From Bog-159 sp035308525 (GTDB taxonomy: Bacteria; Acidobacteriota; Terriglobia; Bryobacterales; Bryobacteraceae), in assembly GCA_035308525.1 (NCBI GenBank), contig DATGGM010000013.1:32721-96720 (forward strand): a stretch of DNA of 64,000 nt, read 5' to 3'. Below, piece after piece: positions 47,133-55,507 of this stretch. Both the position numbers and the translations under genes were made by a program. The first letter of the stretch is position 1; each line of letters begins with the position of its first letter. The notes under the pieces are model-generated. The model worked only from the letters and a program-made list of their open reading frames with translations, made no database searches and was not told where the DNA came from.

Positions 47133-47987
47133 CTAACAGGCGGCGGAGGCTCTTCTGACCTTCTCCGCTAATTGAGCGGCGCGCAGAAACTCCTCCTGCG
47201 CGCCGCGCGTGCGAAGGTTCTCGCGGAGTTGCTCCAGCTCGTTGATGTATGCCGTGAGCGCTTGCTCGATCGATACGCTGTTGGTCGCCAGGATGTCGCG
47301 CCACAGTTCATAGGCGCTGAGCGCCAGCCGCGTGCTGTCGATCAGCCCCGGGCCGGACACCTGCAAGTCTTCGGGTGACGTCAGGTTTTGCGCCACGGTC
47401 GCGGCCAGTGCTGTGGAAGCAAGCTGCGGCAGGTGCGAGGTAAACGAGACCACCCGATCGTGCTCGGCGGCGCCCAGCACTACGGTCTTGGCGCCGATGC
47501 GGTCCAGCCACGCAACGAACGCGCGTGCCGGGGGCGTCTCGAGTTCCTCCGGTCCCGCCGGGGTCAGCACATAGGTTCGCCCACGGAACAGGTCGGCGTC
47601 CGCTTCACCTACGCCGCGTTTTTCCTTTCCGGCCAGCGGATGTCCGCCCAGAAACTGGCATCGGCGGACCAGCTTGCGCGCCTCGGTCACAATTACATGC
47701 TTGGTGCTGCCGGCATCGGTAATCAGGGCCTCTGGGCGCACCAGCGGGTCCAGATGATGCAGGGTGTCCAGAATGCGGCCGATCGGCTGCGCCAGGTACA
47801 ACAGGTCCGCGGAACGCCCCGCCTCTTCTAACGTGACGCCGCGGTCGATCGCGCCGCGCTCCAGCGCCGCCGCAATCGCCGCAGCCGAACTGACGCCCAG
47901 AACCGTGCCGGTGAAGCCGGCTTTTCGCAAGGCCAACCCGAATGAGCCGCCGATCAGCCCGACACCGACGATGGCAACCGTTTCCAT
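47133..47987 (-). CDS. tyrA: Prephenate dehydrogenase TyrA
   Basis: TyrA oxidatively decarboxylates prephenate to 4-hydroxyphenylpyruvate for tyrosine synthesis. The 284-residue protein has an N-terminal Rossmann domain (VAIVGVGLIGGSFGLAL, GxGxxG at about 8-13), the DAGSTKHVI segment, H116 in FLGGHPLAGKE (substrate site) and a helical C-terminal domain (HLPQLASTALA, LVSGPGLIDSTRLA-like SGPGLIDSTRLA near 211). There is no ACT or chorismate mutase fusion. It is the last gene of the aromatic supra-operon; its ATG overlaps the DAHP synthase stop (TGATG), and its end meets the 97-bp repeat. Confidence 0.93.
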   Translation of the reverse strand: METVAIVGVGLIGGSFGLALRKAGFTGTVLGVSSAAAIAAALERGAIDRGVTLEEAGRSADLLYLAQPIGRILDTLHHLDPLVRPEALITDAGSTKHVIVTEARKLVRRCQFLGGHPLAGKEKRGVGEADADLFRGRTYVLTPAGPEELETPPARAFVAWLDRIGAKTVVLGAAEHDRVVSFTSHLPQLASTALAATVAQNLTSPEDLQVSGPGLIDSTRLALSAYELWRDILATNSVSIEQALTAYINELEQLRENLRTRGAQEEFLRAAQLAEKVRRASAAC

Positions 47988-49000
47988 CAGATCGATCGGC
48001 CTACCGCCGGCGCAATCATGCGCAGATCGCGCATCAACTCTTCAAACTGCTCGGGACGCAGCGATTGGGCGCCGTCGCTGAGGGCCCGGTCGGGATCCGG
48101 ATGCACCTCGATCAACAGCCCGTCGGCCCCCGCGGCCACTGCGGCGCGGGCCATAGGCGCCACCTTGTCGCGCCTTCCAGTGCCGTGCGAGGGATCCGCC
48201 ACCATCGGCAGATGGGAAAGCTTCTTCACCACCGGGATGGCGGAGATATCCATGGTGTTGCGGGTGTAGGTTTCAAACGTGCGGATGCCACGCTCGCATA
48301 GGATCACGTCGTAATTGCCGCCCGCCATGATATATTCCGCGGAGAGCAGCAGCTCTTCAATGGTCGCGGAAATTCCCCGCTTCAGCAGCACCGGCTTGCG
48401 CTGCTTGCCCAACTCGCGCAGCAGGTTGAAGTTCTGCATGTTGCGCGCGCCCACCTGCAGAATGTCGGAGAACTCGGCCACCAGCGGGATCTGGATCTGA
48501 TCCATCACCTCGCTCACCACCAGCAGGCCATTGCGGTCGGCGGCTTCGCGCAGCATCTGTAAGCCTTCGCCGCCTAGACCCTGGAAGCTGTAGGGCGAGG
48601 AGCGCGGCTTGAAGGCGCCGCCGCGAATCACGCGGGCGCCCGCGTGGGCCACCTGCGCCGCCACGCAATCGATCTGCTCGCGGCTCTCCACGCTGCAGGG
48701 CCCGGCCATTACCACCACCTGCGGGCCGCCGATGGCTACCCCGCCGATTTTGACCACCGTGCCGCCCGGACTAAAGTTCCGGCTGGCCAGCTTGTAGGGC
48801 GAGGCAATGCGGTGCGCCTCCTTGACGCCATCCATCACCTCGAAAATCTCCAAGTCCACGTCCACCTTGCCGCCAACTCCGCCGAGCACGGTATGGATGA
48901 CTCCCGTGGAGCGATGGACGTCGTACCCCTCGCCCACCATACGGTCGATGACTGCTTGAATCTGGGCCTCGGTGGCCCCCTGCTGCATGACAACTAGCAT
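47987..49000 (-). CDS. aroF: 3-deoxy-7-phosphoheptulonate (DAHP) synthase, type I-beta with N-terminal regulatory domain
   Basis: DAHP synthase condenses phosphoenolpyruvate and erythrose 4-phosphate, the entry step of the shikimate pathway. The 337-residue protein has an N-terminal ferredoxin-like regulatory domain (1 to about 70; MLVVMQQGATEAQIQAVIDRM) as in Thermotoga-type enzymes, which gives feedback control by tyrosine or phenylalanine. The TIM barrel follows with AGPCSVES (Cys102, metal ligand), GGAFKPRSSPYSFQGLG, LKRG, ERGIRTFE, DPSHGTGRR and EVHPDPDRALSDG. Its ATG is adjacent to the TAA of the chorismate mutase gene and its stop overlaps tyrA, so it is coupled on both sides. Confidence 0.93.
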   Translation of the reverse strand: MLVVMQQGATEAQIQAVIDRMVGEGYDVHRSTGVIHTVLGGVGGKVDVDLEIFEVMDGVKEAHRIASPYKLASRNFSPGGTVVKIGGVAIGGPQVVVMAGPCSVESREQIDCVAAQVAHAGARVIRGGAFKPRSSPYSFQGLGGEGLQMLREAADRNGLLVVSEVMDQIQIPLVAEFSDILQVGARNMQNFNLLRELGKQRKPVLLKRGISATIEELLLSAEYIMAGGNYDVILCERGIRTFETYTRNTMDISAIPVVKKLSHLPMVADPSHGTGRRDKVAPMARAAVAAGADGLLIEVHPDPDRALSDGAQSLRPEQFEELMRDLRMIAPAVGRSI

Positions 49001-49309
49001 TTATGAATCTCCGTCCCCGCCGGTTTCCATTCGTATTCTTTGGATAGTGCGCATCTCGTCGATGATGCGCTCGAAGATGCGCTTGACGGCCTCGGCGGGG
49101 AGTGGGCCGTCATTATGGGTGGTGACATTCTCAAATACCTGGTCTTCGCGCTTGGGCTCATAGATCGGCAGCCTGGCCGCGCGCTTGACGCGGCCGATGT
49201 CTTCCACCACGCGCGTCCGGTCGTTGAGCAGCTGCAACAGACGCAGATCCAGGGCGTCGATCGAGACGCGATACTCCTCCAGGGTTCGCAAAGCATCTTC
49301 GAGGGTCAC
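49001..49309 (-). CDS. Chorismate mutase, AroQ type (monofunctional)
   Basis: A 102-residue helical AroQ-fold enzyme that rearranges chorismate to prephenate. It begins at a GTG overlapping the trpA stop (GTGA). It has the pattern TLEEYRVSIDALDLRLLQLLNDRTRVVEDIGRVK, an Arg in the first helix, YEPKREDQVFENV and the final helix AVKRIFERIIDEMRTIQRI. It lacks the prephenate dehydratase or DAHP synthase domain often fused to it. Located between trpA and aroF, it probably works with the DAHP synthase and TyrA, possibly as a complex, as in other bacteria where CM and DAHP synthase associate. The longer open frame upstream is inside trpA. Confidence 0.88.
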   Translation of the reverse strand: MTLEDALRTLEEYRVSIDALDLRLLQLLNDRTRVVEDIGRVKRAARLPIYEPKREDQVFENVTTHNDGPLPAEAVKRIFERIIDEMRTIQRIRMETGGDGDS

Positions 49310-50127
49310 CGCGTCTCCGCCGCGCACATGGCGAAGCCGTGCTTCAACTCGCGCACGAAGGATTCCAATTGGATCTCCAGCGATGCGTTCAACAGATTGC
49401 GCTCGATCAGGCTCACAATGGCGCTGCCCACCACCACGGCTTCCACCTGGCGGCCCAGCTCCGCCACATGCTCCGGGCGCGAGACTCCAAATCCTACCGC
49501 CAGCGGCAAATCCGTCACCGCGCGCATGGCCTCGACCAGTGGCGAGACCGCATCGGAAAGCGATTCGCGCGCGCCGGTCACGCCCGTGCGCGAAACCAGG
49601 TAGACAAACCCAGTGGAGTATTGCGCCACCAGGCGGAGGCGCCGCTCCGTGCTGGTCGGGGCGGCCAGAAAGACGGTGTCCAGGTTGTGGCGCCGCATGG
49701 CTTCCGCATATTCGCCGGCTTCTTCCACGCTGGCGTCCGTGAGCAGGCACCCATCGATGCCGCGGGCCGCCGCGTCGCGCGCCAGACCTTCCAGGCCATA
49801 GCGCACCACCGGATTCAGGTACGTGAACAGCAGTAGCGGGATCTCGGAGCGGCGGCGAATCTCCGCTGCTATATCCAGCACCTTGCGCAACGTGGTCCCG
49901 GCGGCGATGGCCCGTTGTCCGGCGCGCTGGATCACCGGACCATCCGCGATGGGGTCCGAGAAGGGCACGCCCAGTTCGATCAGGTCCGCGCCGCCGCGCT
50001 CCAACGCCTCCACCAGCGCAGGAGTGCGTTCGGGAGACGGATCACCCGCGGTGATGAAGGCGATCAGGCCCTTGCGCCGTTCGCGTTTGAGATTGTCGAA
50101 CAAGCGCGCGATGCGGGTTGGCTGCAT
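49306..50127 (-). CDS. trpA: Tryptophan synthase alpha chain
   Basis: TrpA cleaves indole-3-glycerol phosphate to indole and glyceraldehyde 3-phosphate, in complex with TrpB. The 273-residue TIM-barrel protein shows FDNLKRERRKGLIAFITAGDPS, catalytic Glu51 in LIELGVPFSDPIADGP (with Asp62), the LVSRTGVTGAR loop and VGFGVSRPEHVAEL. Two starts lie side by side (GTG 50130, ATG 50127); the ATG is preferred. Its stop overlaps the chorismate mutase GTG. Gap to trpB is 21 bases with the operon intact. Confidence 0.95.
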   Translation of the reverse strand: MQPTRIARLFDNLKRERRKGLIAFITAGDPSPERTPALVEALERGGADLIELGVPFSDPIADGPVIQRAGQRAIAAGTTLRKVLDIAAEIRRRSEIPLLLFTYLNPVVRYGLEGLARDAAARGIDGCLLTDASVEEAGEYAEAMRRHNLDTVFLAAPTSTERRLRLVAQYSTGFVYLVSRTGVTGARESLSDAVSPLVEAMRAVTDLPLAVGFGVSRPEHVAELGRQVEAVVVGSAIVSLIERNLLNASLEIQLESFVRELKHGFAMCAAETR

Positions 50128-50148
50128 CACCGCCGGCCCGGTTCCGGA

Positions 50149-51354
50149 TTACGTGGCGCCGTCATCCAGCTCCTTCATGTTCTCGCGGTAAATATCGATA
50201 TCCTTATCCCCGCGCCCGGACATGTTTACGATGTAGATCTGGTGCCGCGCCGAAGGCGCCCGCCGCACCGCTTCGGCCACCGCGTGCGCCGATTCGAGCG
50301 CTGGAATCAATCCTTCCACGTGACAGAGCAGGCGCGCCGCCTCCAGCGCTTCGCCGTCGCTGGCGGCCACATACTCCGCGCGATCGCGGTCGTGCAGCCA
50401 GGCATGCTCCGGCCCGATGAGTGCGTAATCCAGTCCTGCCGAAACCGAGTGAGTCAGGGAAACCTGGCCATCCTCGTCCTGCAGCAGGTAGCTGCGGGCG
50501 CCGTGGAGCACGCCGGGCGCTCCTCCGCGGAAACGTGCCGCATGCTCGCCCAAGTTCGTGCCTTTGCCGCCCGCCTCGATGCCGATCAGCCGCACGCTTT
50601 CATCCGGCAGGAATGCGTGAAATATGCCGATGGCGTTGCTGCCACCGCCGACGCAGGCGAAAATCGCGTCGGGCAGGCGCTTCTCGGTTTCGAGAATCTG
50701 GCGGCGGGCTTCCTCGCCGATTACTTTTTGAAAATCGCGCACCATCACCGGGTAGGGATGCGATCCCAGGGCCGACCCCAGCAAATAATACGTAGTAGCC
50801 ACGTTCGTCACCCAGTCCCGCATGGCTTCGCTGATGGCATCCTTCAGGGTGCGGCTACCTGCTGTAACGGGTACCACTTGCGCGCCCAGCAACCGCATGC
50901 GGAAGACGTTGAGCCGCTGCCGGCGCATGTCTTCCTCGCCCATGTAGACCACGCTATCGAGGCCCAGCCGCGCACAAACCGTGGCCGTAGCCACGCCGTG
51001 CTGCCCGGCGCCGGTTTCTGCGATGACCCGCCGTTTCCCCATGCGCCGCGCCAACAGCCCCTGGCCCAGTGAGTTGTTGATCTTATGCGCGCCCGTGTGC
51101 AACAGATCTTCGCGCTTGAAATAGATGCGTGCGCCGCCCAACTTTTCCGTCAGGCGGCGCGCGAAATAGAGCGGCGTGGGGCGTCCCGCGAAATGCCGCA
51201 GCAGATCGCTCAATTCGGCCTGGAACGCCGGATCGGCGCGTGCTTCGAGATACGCCTTCTCGAGCTCTTCGAGCGGCGCCATTAGGACCTCTGGCACGTA
51301 GCGTCCGCCGTAGGGTCCGAAGTGGCCGCCCGCGTCGGGTTGCTGCGACGTCAT
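50149..51354 (-). CDS. trpB: Tryptophan synthase beta chain
   Basis: TrpB joins indole and serine to tryptophan using pyridoxal phosphate. The 401-residue protein has the family start HFGPYGGRYVPEVLM, the PLP lysine K91 in HTGAHKINNSLGQG, the ETGAGQHGVATAT loop and the phosphate cup GGGSNAIG near 235. It is the TrpB1 type and full length. The ATG at 51354 overlaps the trpF stop (ATGA); the open frame extending to 51663 lies in trpF. Next gene trpA. Confidence 0.96.
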   Translation of the reverse strand: MTSQQPDAGGHFGPYGGRYVPEVLMAPLEELEKAYLEARADPAFQAELSDLLRHFAGRPTPLYFARRLTEKLGGARIYFKREDLLHTGAHKINNSLGQGLLARRMGKRRVIAETGAGQHGVATATVCARLGLDSVVYMGEEDMRRQRLNVFRMRLLGAQVVPVTAGSRTLKDAISEAMRDWVTNVATTYYLLGSALGSHPYPVMVRDFQKVIGEEARRQILETEKRLPDAIFACVGGGSNAIGIFHAFLPDESVRLIGIEAGGKGTNLGEHAARFRGGAPGVLHGARSYLLQDEDGQVSLTHSVSAGLDYALIGPEHAWLHDRDRAEYVAASDGEALEAARLLCHVEGLIPALESAHAVAEAVRRAPSARHQIYIVNMSGRGDKDIDIYRENMKELDDGAT

Positions 51355-51950
51355 GACGATGCCTCCAGTGCGGCCTTCAGAAATGCAGCCATCTTCAAAT
51401 GATCCTTGCGGCCTGGCGCGTATTCGATTTGGGAACAGGCATCCACGCCCCACGGCCGTACCTGCCGGATGGCTTGCCGGACGTTGCCGGCGTCGAGGCC
51501 GCCGGCCAGAATCAGCTTGGCGATGCCGTGCGGCGCGCGAGTCCAGTCGAATGTCTGCCCGGATGCCGGACCATCCAGCAGCACCGCCTCTACCTGTGGG
51601 GCAGGCCCACGGCCCGCCGCGGCCTCCCAGGCGGCACCGTCCTTCACCCGGACTGCCTTCCACACGCGCATGCCAGGCGGATACTGCGCCGGCTGTTCGT
51701 TGCCATGCAGCTGCGCGACGTCCAGACCAACCTGCCGCGCAATAGCCAATATACGCTCGGCGGACTCATCCACAAACACGCCAACCTTCCACACCGCCGC
51801 CGGCAGCCCTGCAATAATCGCCGCCGCTTCTTCCGGTTGGATGTACCGCGGGCTCACGGCATAGAAGTTAAATCCGAGAGCCGCAGCGCCGCCGTCGATG
51901 GCCGCCAGCGCATCTTCGCGATTGGTGATGCCGCAGATCTTCAGCATCAT
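51351..51950 (-). CDS. trpF: Phosphoribosylanthranilate isomerase
   Basis: TrpF is the Amadori isomerase of the tryptophan pathway. The 199-residue TIM barrel carries KICGIT with catalytic Cys6, the substrate-site segments VGVFVDES, QLHGNE, LLDGPASGQTFDW (Asp126 acid) and a C-terminal phosphate motif. That motif reads GVDACSQIEYAPGRKD, where many TrpF have GVDVSSGVExxPGxKD, a mild divergence that keeps the Asp. Its ATG overlaps the trpC stop (ATGA) and its TGA overlaps trpB, so translation is coupled throughout. Confidence 0.94.
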   Translation of the reverse strand: MMLKICGITNREDALAAIDGGAAALGFNFYAVSPRYIQPEEAAAIIAGLPAAVWKVGVFVDESAERILAIARQVGLDVAQLHGNEQPAQYPPGMRVWKAVRVKDGAAWEAAAGRGPAPQVEAVLLDGPASGQTFDWTRAPHGIAKLILAGGLDAGNVRQAIRQVRPWGVDACSQIEYAPGRKDHLKMAAFLKAALEASS

Positions 51951-52735
51951 GGCGTCACCAGTGCGCGCACGGCCCCCGCCGGGTCCGCGGATTTCATCAA
52001 ATGCTCGCCCACCAGGAACGCATGAAAGCCCGCCGCGCGCAGCCGCTCGATGTCCCGCGCGGAATGGATGCCGCTTTCGGCTACCTTCAGCACGCCCGCG
52101 GGAATCCTGGGCGCCAGACGCAGGGAAGTTTCCAGCGTGACCTCGAATGTTGTCAAATCGCGGTTGTTGACGCCGATAATGGCGGCGCCGGCGTCGAGCG
52201 CCTTGGCAAGCTCCAGTTCGTCGTGCGCCTCTACCAGCGCGGCCATGCCGCAGTCGGCCGCCCTGGCGCTGAGATAGCGAATCTCGTGCTCTTCCAGGAT
52301 GGCGGCGATCAGCAGGATAGCGTCCGCGCCGTGCGCGGCAGCCTCCAGCACATCGGTCTCGTCGAGTGTGAAGTCCTTTCGTAACACCGGAAGGCGGCAG
52401 ACACTCCGAGCGGCCTCCAGGTCGGCCAGGCTGCCTTGAAAAAAGGCCCTGTCGGTAAGAACCGAAAGGGCTGCCGCGCCGCCCGCTTCGTATTGCCGTG
52501 CCAGCCGCCCAGGGTCGAATTCATGCGAAAGCAGACCCTTGCTGGGCGACGCTTTCTTGATCTCGGCGATGATGGCCGGCGACCTCAAAGTCAGGGCCTG
52601 CCGGAAATCCCGGCGTCCGGCGCGCTCCTGTTCCGCTTGCCGTTCCCATTGTTTACGCACACTAGGAGTAGGTGCGGGCTGTTCACGCTTATGAGCGACA
52701 ATTCGGGCCAGTACGCCTGGAGCGGTTTCTGTCAA
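51947..52735 (-). CDS. trpC: Indole-3-glycerol phosphate synthase
   Basis: TrpC closes the indole ring from carboxyphenylaminodeoxyribulose phosphate. The 262-residue TIM barrel shows IIAEIKKASPSKGLL (catalytic Glu/Lys set), YEAGGAAALSVLTD, LRKDFTLDE, LVEAHDELELAKAL, IIGVNNRDLTTFEV and VAESGI. The frame starts at a TTG (52735), giving the usual N-terminal ARIVAHKREQ helix, with no Shine-Dalgarno; TACCAT ten bases upstream may be a -10. It is the first gene of trpC-trpF-trpB-trpA-chorismate mutase-aroF-tyrA. trpE, trpG and trpD are not in the window. Confidence 0.93.
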   Translation of the reverse strand: MTETAPGVLARIVAHKREQPAPTPSVRKQWERQAEQERAGRRDFRQALTLRSPAIIAEIKKASPSKGLLSHEFDPGRLARQYEAGGAAALSVLTDRAFFQGSLADLEAARSVCRLPVLRKDFTLDETDVLEAAAHGADAILLIAAILEEHEIRYLSARAADCGMAALVEAHDELELAKALDAGAAIIGVNNRDLTTFEVTLETSLRLAPRIPAGVLKVAESGIHSARDIERLRAAGFHAFLVGEHLMKSADPAGAVRALVTP

Positions 52736-52778
52736 TTTAGTTTTTATGGTAGCAGACCTGCGCGGCGGGACGGCTGAA

Positions 52779-52867
52779 AGCAGCGTGAAGGCTGCTGCGA
52801 GCTACGTGTTTCCGAGGCCGCTACGGAGTGGGGAGGAACCATGCTGGCTATGGGAGCGCAGCTCGCA
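52779..52867. other. Possible structured RNA or regulatory element: hairpin plus three-way junction
   Basis: In the 221-bp gap between trpC and the unknown gene at 52957, AGCAGC-N6-GCTGCT (52779-52796) abuts TGCGAGCT (52796-52803), which pairs perfectly with AGCTCGCA at 52860-52867. Within that outer stem, TTCC (52810-52813) pairs with GGAA (52835-52838), and CCAT (52839-52842) with ATGG (52850-52853), so two inner hairpins lie next to each other. Such layered pairing could be an RNA on either strand, including a trp leader on minus or a leader of the plus gene. No known riboswitch consensus is recognised. Confidence 0.35.
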
Positions 52868-52956
52868 ACAACCGTCCACACTGGCTAAGTGATGCGGCCG
52901 GGCCAAACATTTCATTCCCCTGCAAGATTTTTTATCATGTGAGGGTTGGACTTGCA

Positions 52957-53577
52957 ATGCCGCTGCAGAATCGCGTAGACCCGTGGGGTGCGATTTTTCG
53001 CTCTCCCGCTCGGGGGACGTTGATGGGGAACCGGGGCGCGCTGCACAACGATTCACGCGAACTGGTGCGTCCATTCAAACTGCAGCGCTGGATCTCCTGC
53101 CTTTTGGAATTCAAGCGACGGCGGCGGTCCGTTATGGCTCCGGGGCGCTACACGGAGCTTTTCTTTCTTGATGAAGCGGTTGCGTTTGCCGCCGGCCACA
53201 GGCCTTGTGCGGAGTGCCGGCGCCAGCGCTTTAATGCGTTCAAGGAGGCCTGGCTGCGTCGCGGTGTGCCGCGCCGCACGGAGCCTCTGCGCGCACCCGA
53301 AATCGACGCCGAGTTGCATCACGCGCGCCTGGATAATTCTGGCGGGAAGGTCACTTACCAGTCGGCGTTGGCGGCGCTGCCAAACGGCTGCTTTGTGGAA
53401 ATCGACGGAGACGCCTATTTGGTTTGGAGCAATGCGCTGGTGCTCTGGACAGCGGCCGGCTACGCGAGCGAGATTCCCCGCCCGGGTCGCCTGACAGTCA
53501 CTGTGCTGACGCCGCGACCGATTGTCGAATGCTTTCGATGCGGCTACGTACCCGAGACAAGCCGAAACGACGCGTAA
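52957..53577 (+). CDS. Conserved protein of unknown function with a C-x2-C site
   Basis: A 206-residue soluble protein without signal peptide. The pattern MPLQNRVDPWGAIFRSPARGTLMGNRGALHND, then YTELFFLDEAVAFAAGHRPCAECRRQRFNAF, is one I recognise from conserved hypothetical proteins of proteobacteria and other soil bacteria. The PCAECRRQR motif with a late Cys pair (ECFRCGYVPE) could form a zinc site, reminiscent of Ada-like or HNH-type fingers, but no nuclease motif is clear. The start at 52957 is chosen because family members begin there; GAGGG lies 12 bases upstream. It converges with the Gly-rich protein gene; the stops are adjacent. Function unknown. Confidence 0.75.
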   Translation: MPLQNRVDPWGAIFRSPARGTLMGNRGALHNDSRELVRPFKLQRWISCLLEFKRRRRSVMAPGRYTELFFLDEAVAFAAGHRPCAECRRQRFNAFKEAWLRRGVPRRTEPLRAPEIDAELHHARLDNSGGKVTYQSALAALPNGCFVEIDGDAYLVWSNALVLWTAAGYASEIPRPGRLTVTVLTPRPIVECFRCGYVPETSRNDA

Positions 53578-54099
53578 TCAGGGCCGGCCGAAATGATGCC
53601 AACCGCCGTCGGCTACAGCGACCACGACTCCGACGCCCGGTCCCGGTGCTCTGTACACATAAGCGTTCGGATAATATCCGTATCCGTAGGGATAATCGTA
53701 CGGGTCAGGGTAATAATCATAGGGGTTATAGTATCCGTAGCTGTAGGGATAGCCCCCGTAACCGTAATATCCGGGCCAATAGCCAAGGCCGAAACCCCAG
53801 CCGCCCCAACCCCAGCCGCGACCCCAACCACCCCAGCCGTAGCCGCGATAGCCACCCCATCCACCACCATAGCCACCCCAACCGCCGCGATAGCCGCCCC
53901 AGCCGCCGCGATAGCCGCCACCCCAGCCGCCTGTCCCGCGACCAGCATATGCACCACCGCCGTAAGCGTGACCGCCGCCGCTAAATGCGTGGCCGCCACC
54001 GCTGAAGCCTCCATGACCGCCGCCACCGCCGTGCCCTTGCGCGGCGAAAGCCACGCTGGCCAACAGCAAACATGCAAACAGAATAAGGGTCTTTCGCAT
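53578..54099 (-). CDS. Secreted glycine/tyrosine/tryptophan-rich protein
   Basis: A 173-residue exported protein: signal peptide MRKTLILFACLLLASVAFA (1-19), then Gly/His-rich sequence (HGGGGGHGGFSGGGHAFSGG), repeated GGYRGGWGGY units (about 60-95) and a Tyr/Pro-rich tail (YPYSYGYYNPYDYYPD, then VVVAVADGGWHHFGRP). Low-complexity aromatic/Gly sequences like this occur in cell-surface and biofilm-associated proteins; no fold or enzyme signature is visible. The ATG has AGGTGAT five bases upstream. It is divergent from the Pro/Gln-rich protein gene, with 175 bp between them, and shares its GYW-rich character. Confidence 0.75.
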   Translation of the reverse strand: MRKTLILFACLLLASVAFAAQGHGGGGGHGGFSGGGHAFSGGGHAYGGGAYAGRGTGGWGGGYRGGWGGYRGGWGGYGGGWGGYRGYGWGGWGRGWGWGGWGFGLGYWPGYYGYGGYPYSYGYYNPYDYYPDPYDYPYGYGYYPNAYVYRAPGPGVGVVVAVADGGWHHFGRP

Positions 54100-54289
54100 A
54101 AATCACCTGACGATTAGACTATCACCGCGAGGCGTAGGTTTCCAGTGGCTGAAATACACCAGCGGCGGTGCTTTTTGGCCAGGAATTGTCCATGATTGAT
54201 GCTTTGGTATCAGATATTTAGCGGCCTATTAGGATTGGCGAAACGAGTGCATTAGACACGCCGTCGTTTCATTTATGAGGCCGCATTCT

Positions 54290-55504
54290 ATGTATACCAA
54301 TTCGCTGAGCATCGTTCGCAATACCGTCTCAAGCGCAGCCCTCAGTCTGGTTGTGGCAACCAGCCTTATGTTCGCGCAGGATCAACCGCCGGGCCCCCCG
54401 CCCGACGGTCAACAGCAGAGTGCGCCCAGTGGCGGATGGAGGAGAGTGGACGAACCGCCACCCCCGCAAGCCGCGCCGGCTCCTCAACAGGATACGGTCG
54501 CTCCGCCAGAAGCAGCTCCGCGCCCCACGCTGGATCCGAGCTACTCGCAACAGGGTCCACCGCCGCCGCCGGATGCACAACAGCAGCCTTATCCCGGTCA
54601 ACCGTATCCCGGGCAGCAATACCCTGGTCAGCAGTACCCGGGCCAGTATCCGAGTCAGCAATACCCGAGCCAGCGGTATCCCGGGCAACGGCCTCCCAAC
54701 CCGTATCCGCCTTCGGCTTACGTCAATCGCGGTCCGATTCCGCCAAAACTGACGATCAAGCCTGGCACCTTTGTTACGGTGCGTTTGAACCAAGGATTGT
54801 CTTCGGACCGGAATCACGTTGGCGACGCGTTCTCGGCAACGCTGGCAAAGCCCGTCGTGGTGGATGGCGTGGTAGTCGCGGATCGCGGGCAGACGGTAGG
54901 CGGCAAAGTCGTGGAAGCCAAGAAGGCGGGGCGCGTGGAAGGCGTCTCGCGGCTGGCGGTTCAATTAACAGATCTCACCTTGGCTGATGGACAACCGGCG
55001 CCAGTTCAGACCCAACTGTATAGCCGGAACGGTCCCACGTCGGTTGGGCGCGACGTGGCTGCCGTGGGCGCGACCACCGCGACAGGTGCGGCGATCGGCG
55101 CGGCGGCCGGCTGGGGCACTGGCGCGGCCATTGGGGCAGGCGCAGGCGCCCTGGCCGGGATCGTGGGCGTGCTGGTGACGCGCGGCCATCCCACGTTGCT
55201 GTATCCGGAGCAGATCCTCACTTTCCGGGTCGAGGCTCCCATTACGGTATCCACCGAGGGAGCTTCACAGGCGTTCCGCTGGGTGGGTCCGGGCGATTAC
55301 GAGCGGCCTTACGACATGCAGGCTCGCATGGCCGGACCGCCCTATGGTTCCGGTTATGGGTACGGCTACCCTAACCCGTATCCATATTATGCGTACGGAT
55401 ACCCATACTGGGGCCCGGGATTCGGCTTCTATTGGGGGTCGGGCTGGGGCCGGGGGTATTGGGGACGCGGTTACTGGGGTTTCGGCCGCGGCTGGAGGCG
55501 TTAA
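54290..55504 (+). CDS. Secreted Pro/Gln-rich protein with glycine-zipper segment and Gly/Tyr/Trp-rich tail
   Basis: A 404-residue exported protein, unrecognised as a whole. Signal peptide about 1-29 (SAALSLVVATSLMFAQ). Residues 30-145 are Pro/Gln-rich with PGQQYPGQQYPGQYPSQQYP-type repeats. About 150-245 is a compact beta domain (KLTIKPGTFVTVRLNQGLSS, VVVDGVVVADRGQTVGGKVVEAKKAG) resembling the C-terminal fold of TrbI/VirB10-like proteins. Residues 250-295 form a glycine zipper (TTATGAAIGAAAGWGTGAA, AGALAGIVGVL) that could insert in a membrane. The tail is GYGYGYPNPYPYYAYGY and GWGRGYWGRGYW. Two starts compete (54275, 54290); the second has a GAGG before it. It is followed three bases later by the DUF3300 gene. 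Confidence 0.7.
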   Translation: MYTNSLSIVRNTVSSAALSLVVATSLMFAQDQPPGPPPDGQQQSAPSGGWRRVDEPPPPQAAPAPQQDTVAPPEAAPRPTLDPSYSQQGPPPPPDAQQQPYPGQPYPGQQYPGQQYPGQYPSQQYPSQRYPGQRPPNPYPPSAYVNRGPIPPKLTIKPGTFVTVRLNQGLSSDRNHVGDAFSATLAKPVVVDGVVVADRGQTVGGKVVEAKKAGRVEGVSRLAVQLTDLTLADGQPAPVQTQLYSRNGPTSVGRDVAAVGATTATGAAIGAAAGWGTGAAIGAGAGALAGIVGVLVTRGHPTLLYPEQILTFRVEAPITVSTEGASQAFRWVGPGDYERPYDMQARMAGPPYGSGYGYGYPNPYPYYAYGYPYWGPGFGFYWGSGWGRGYWGRGYWGFGRGWRR

Positions 55505-55507
55505 CGT

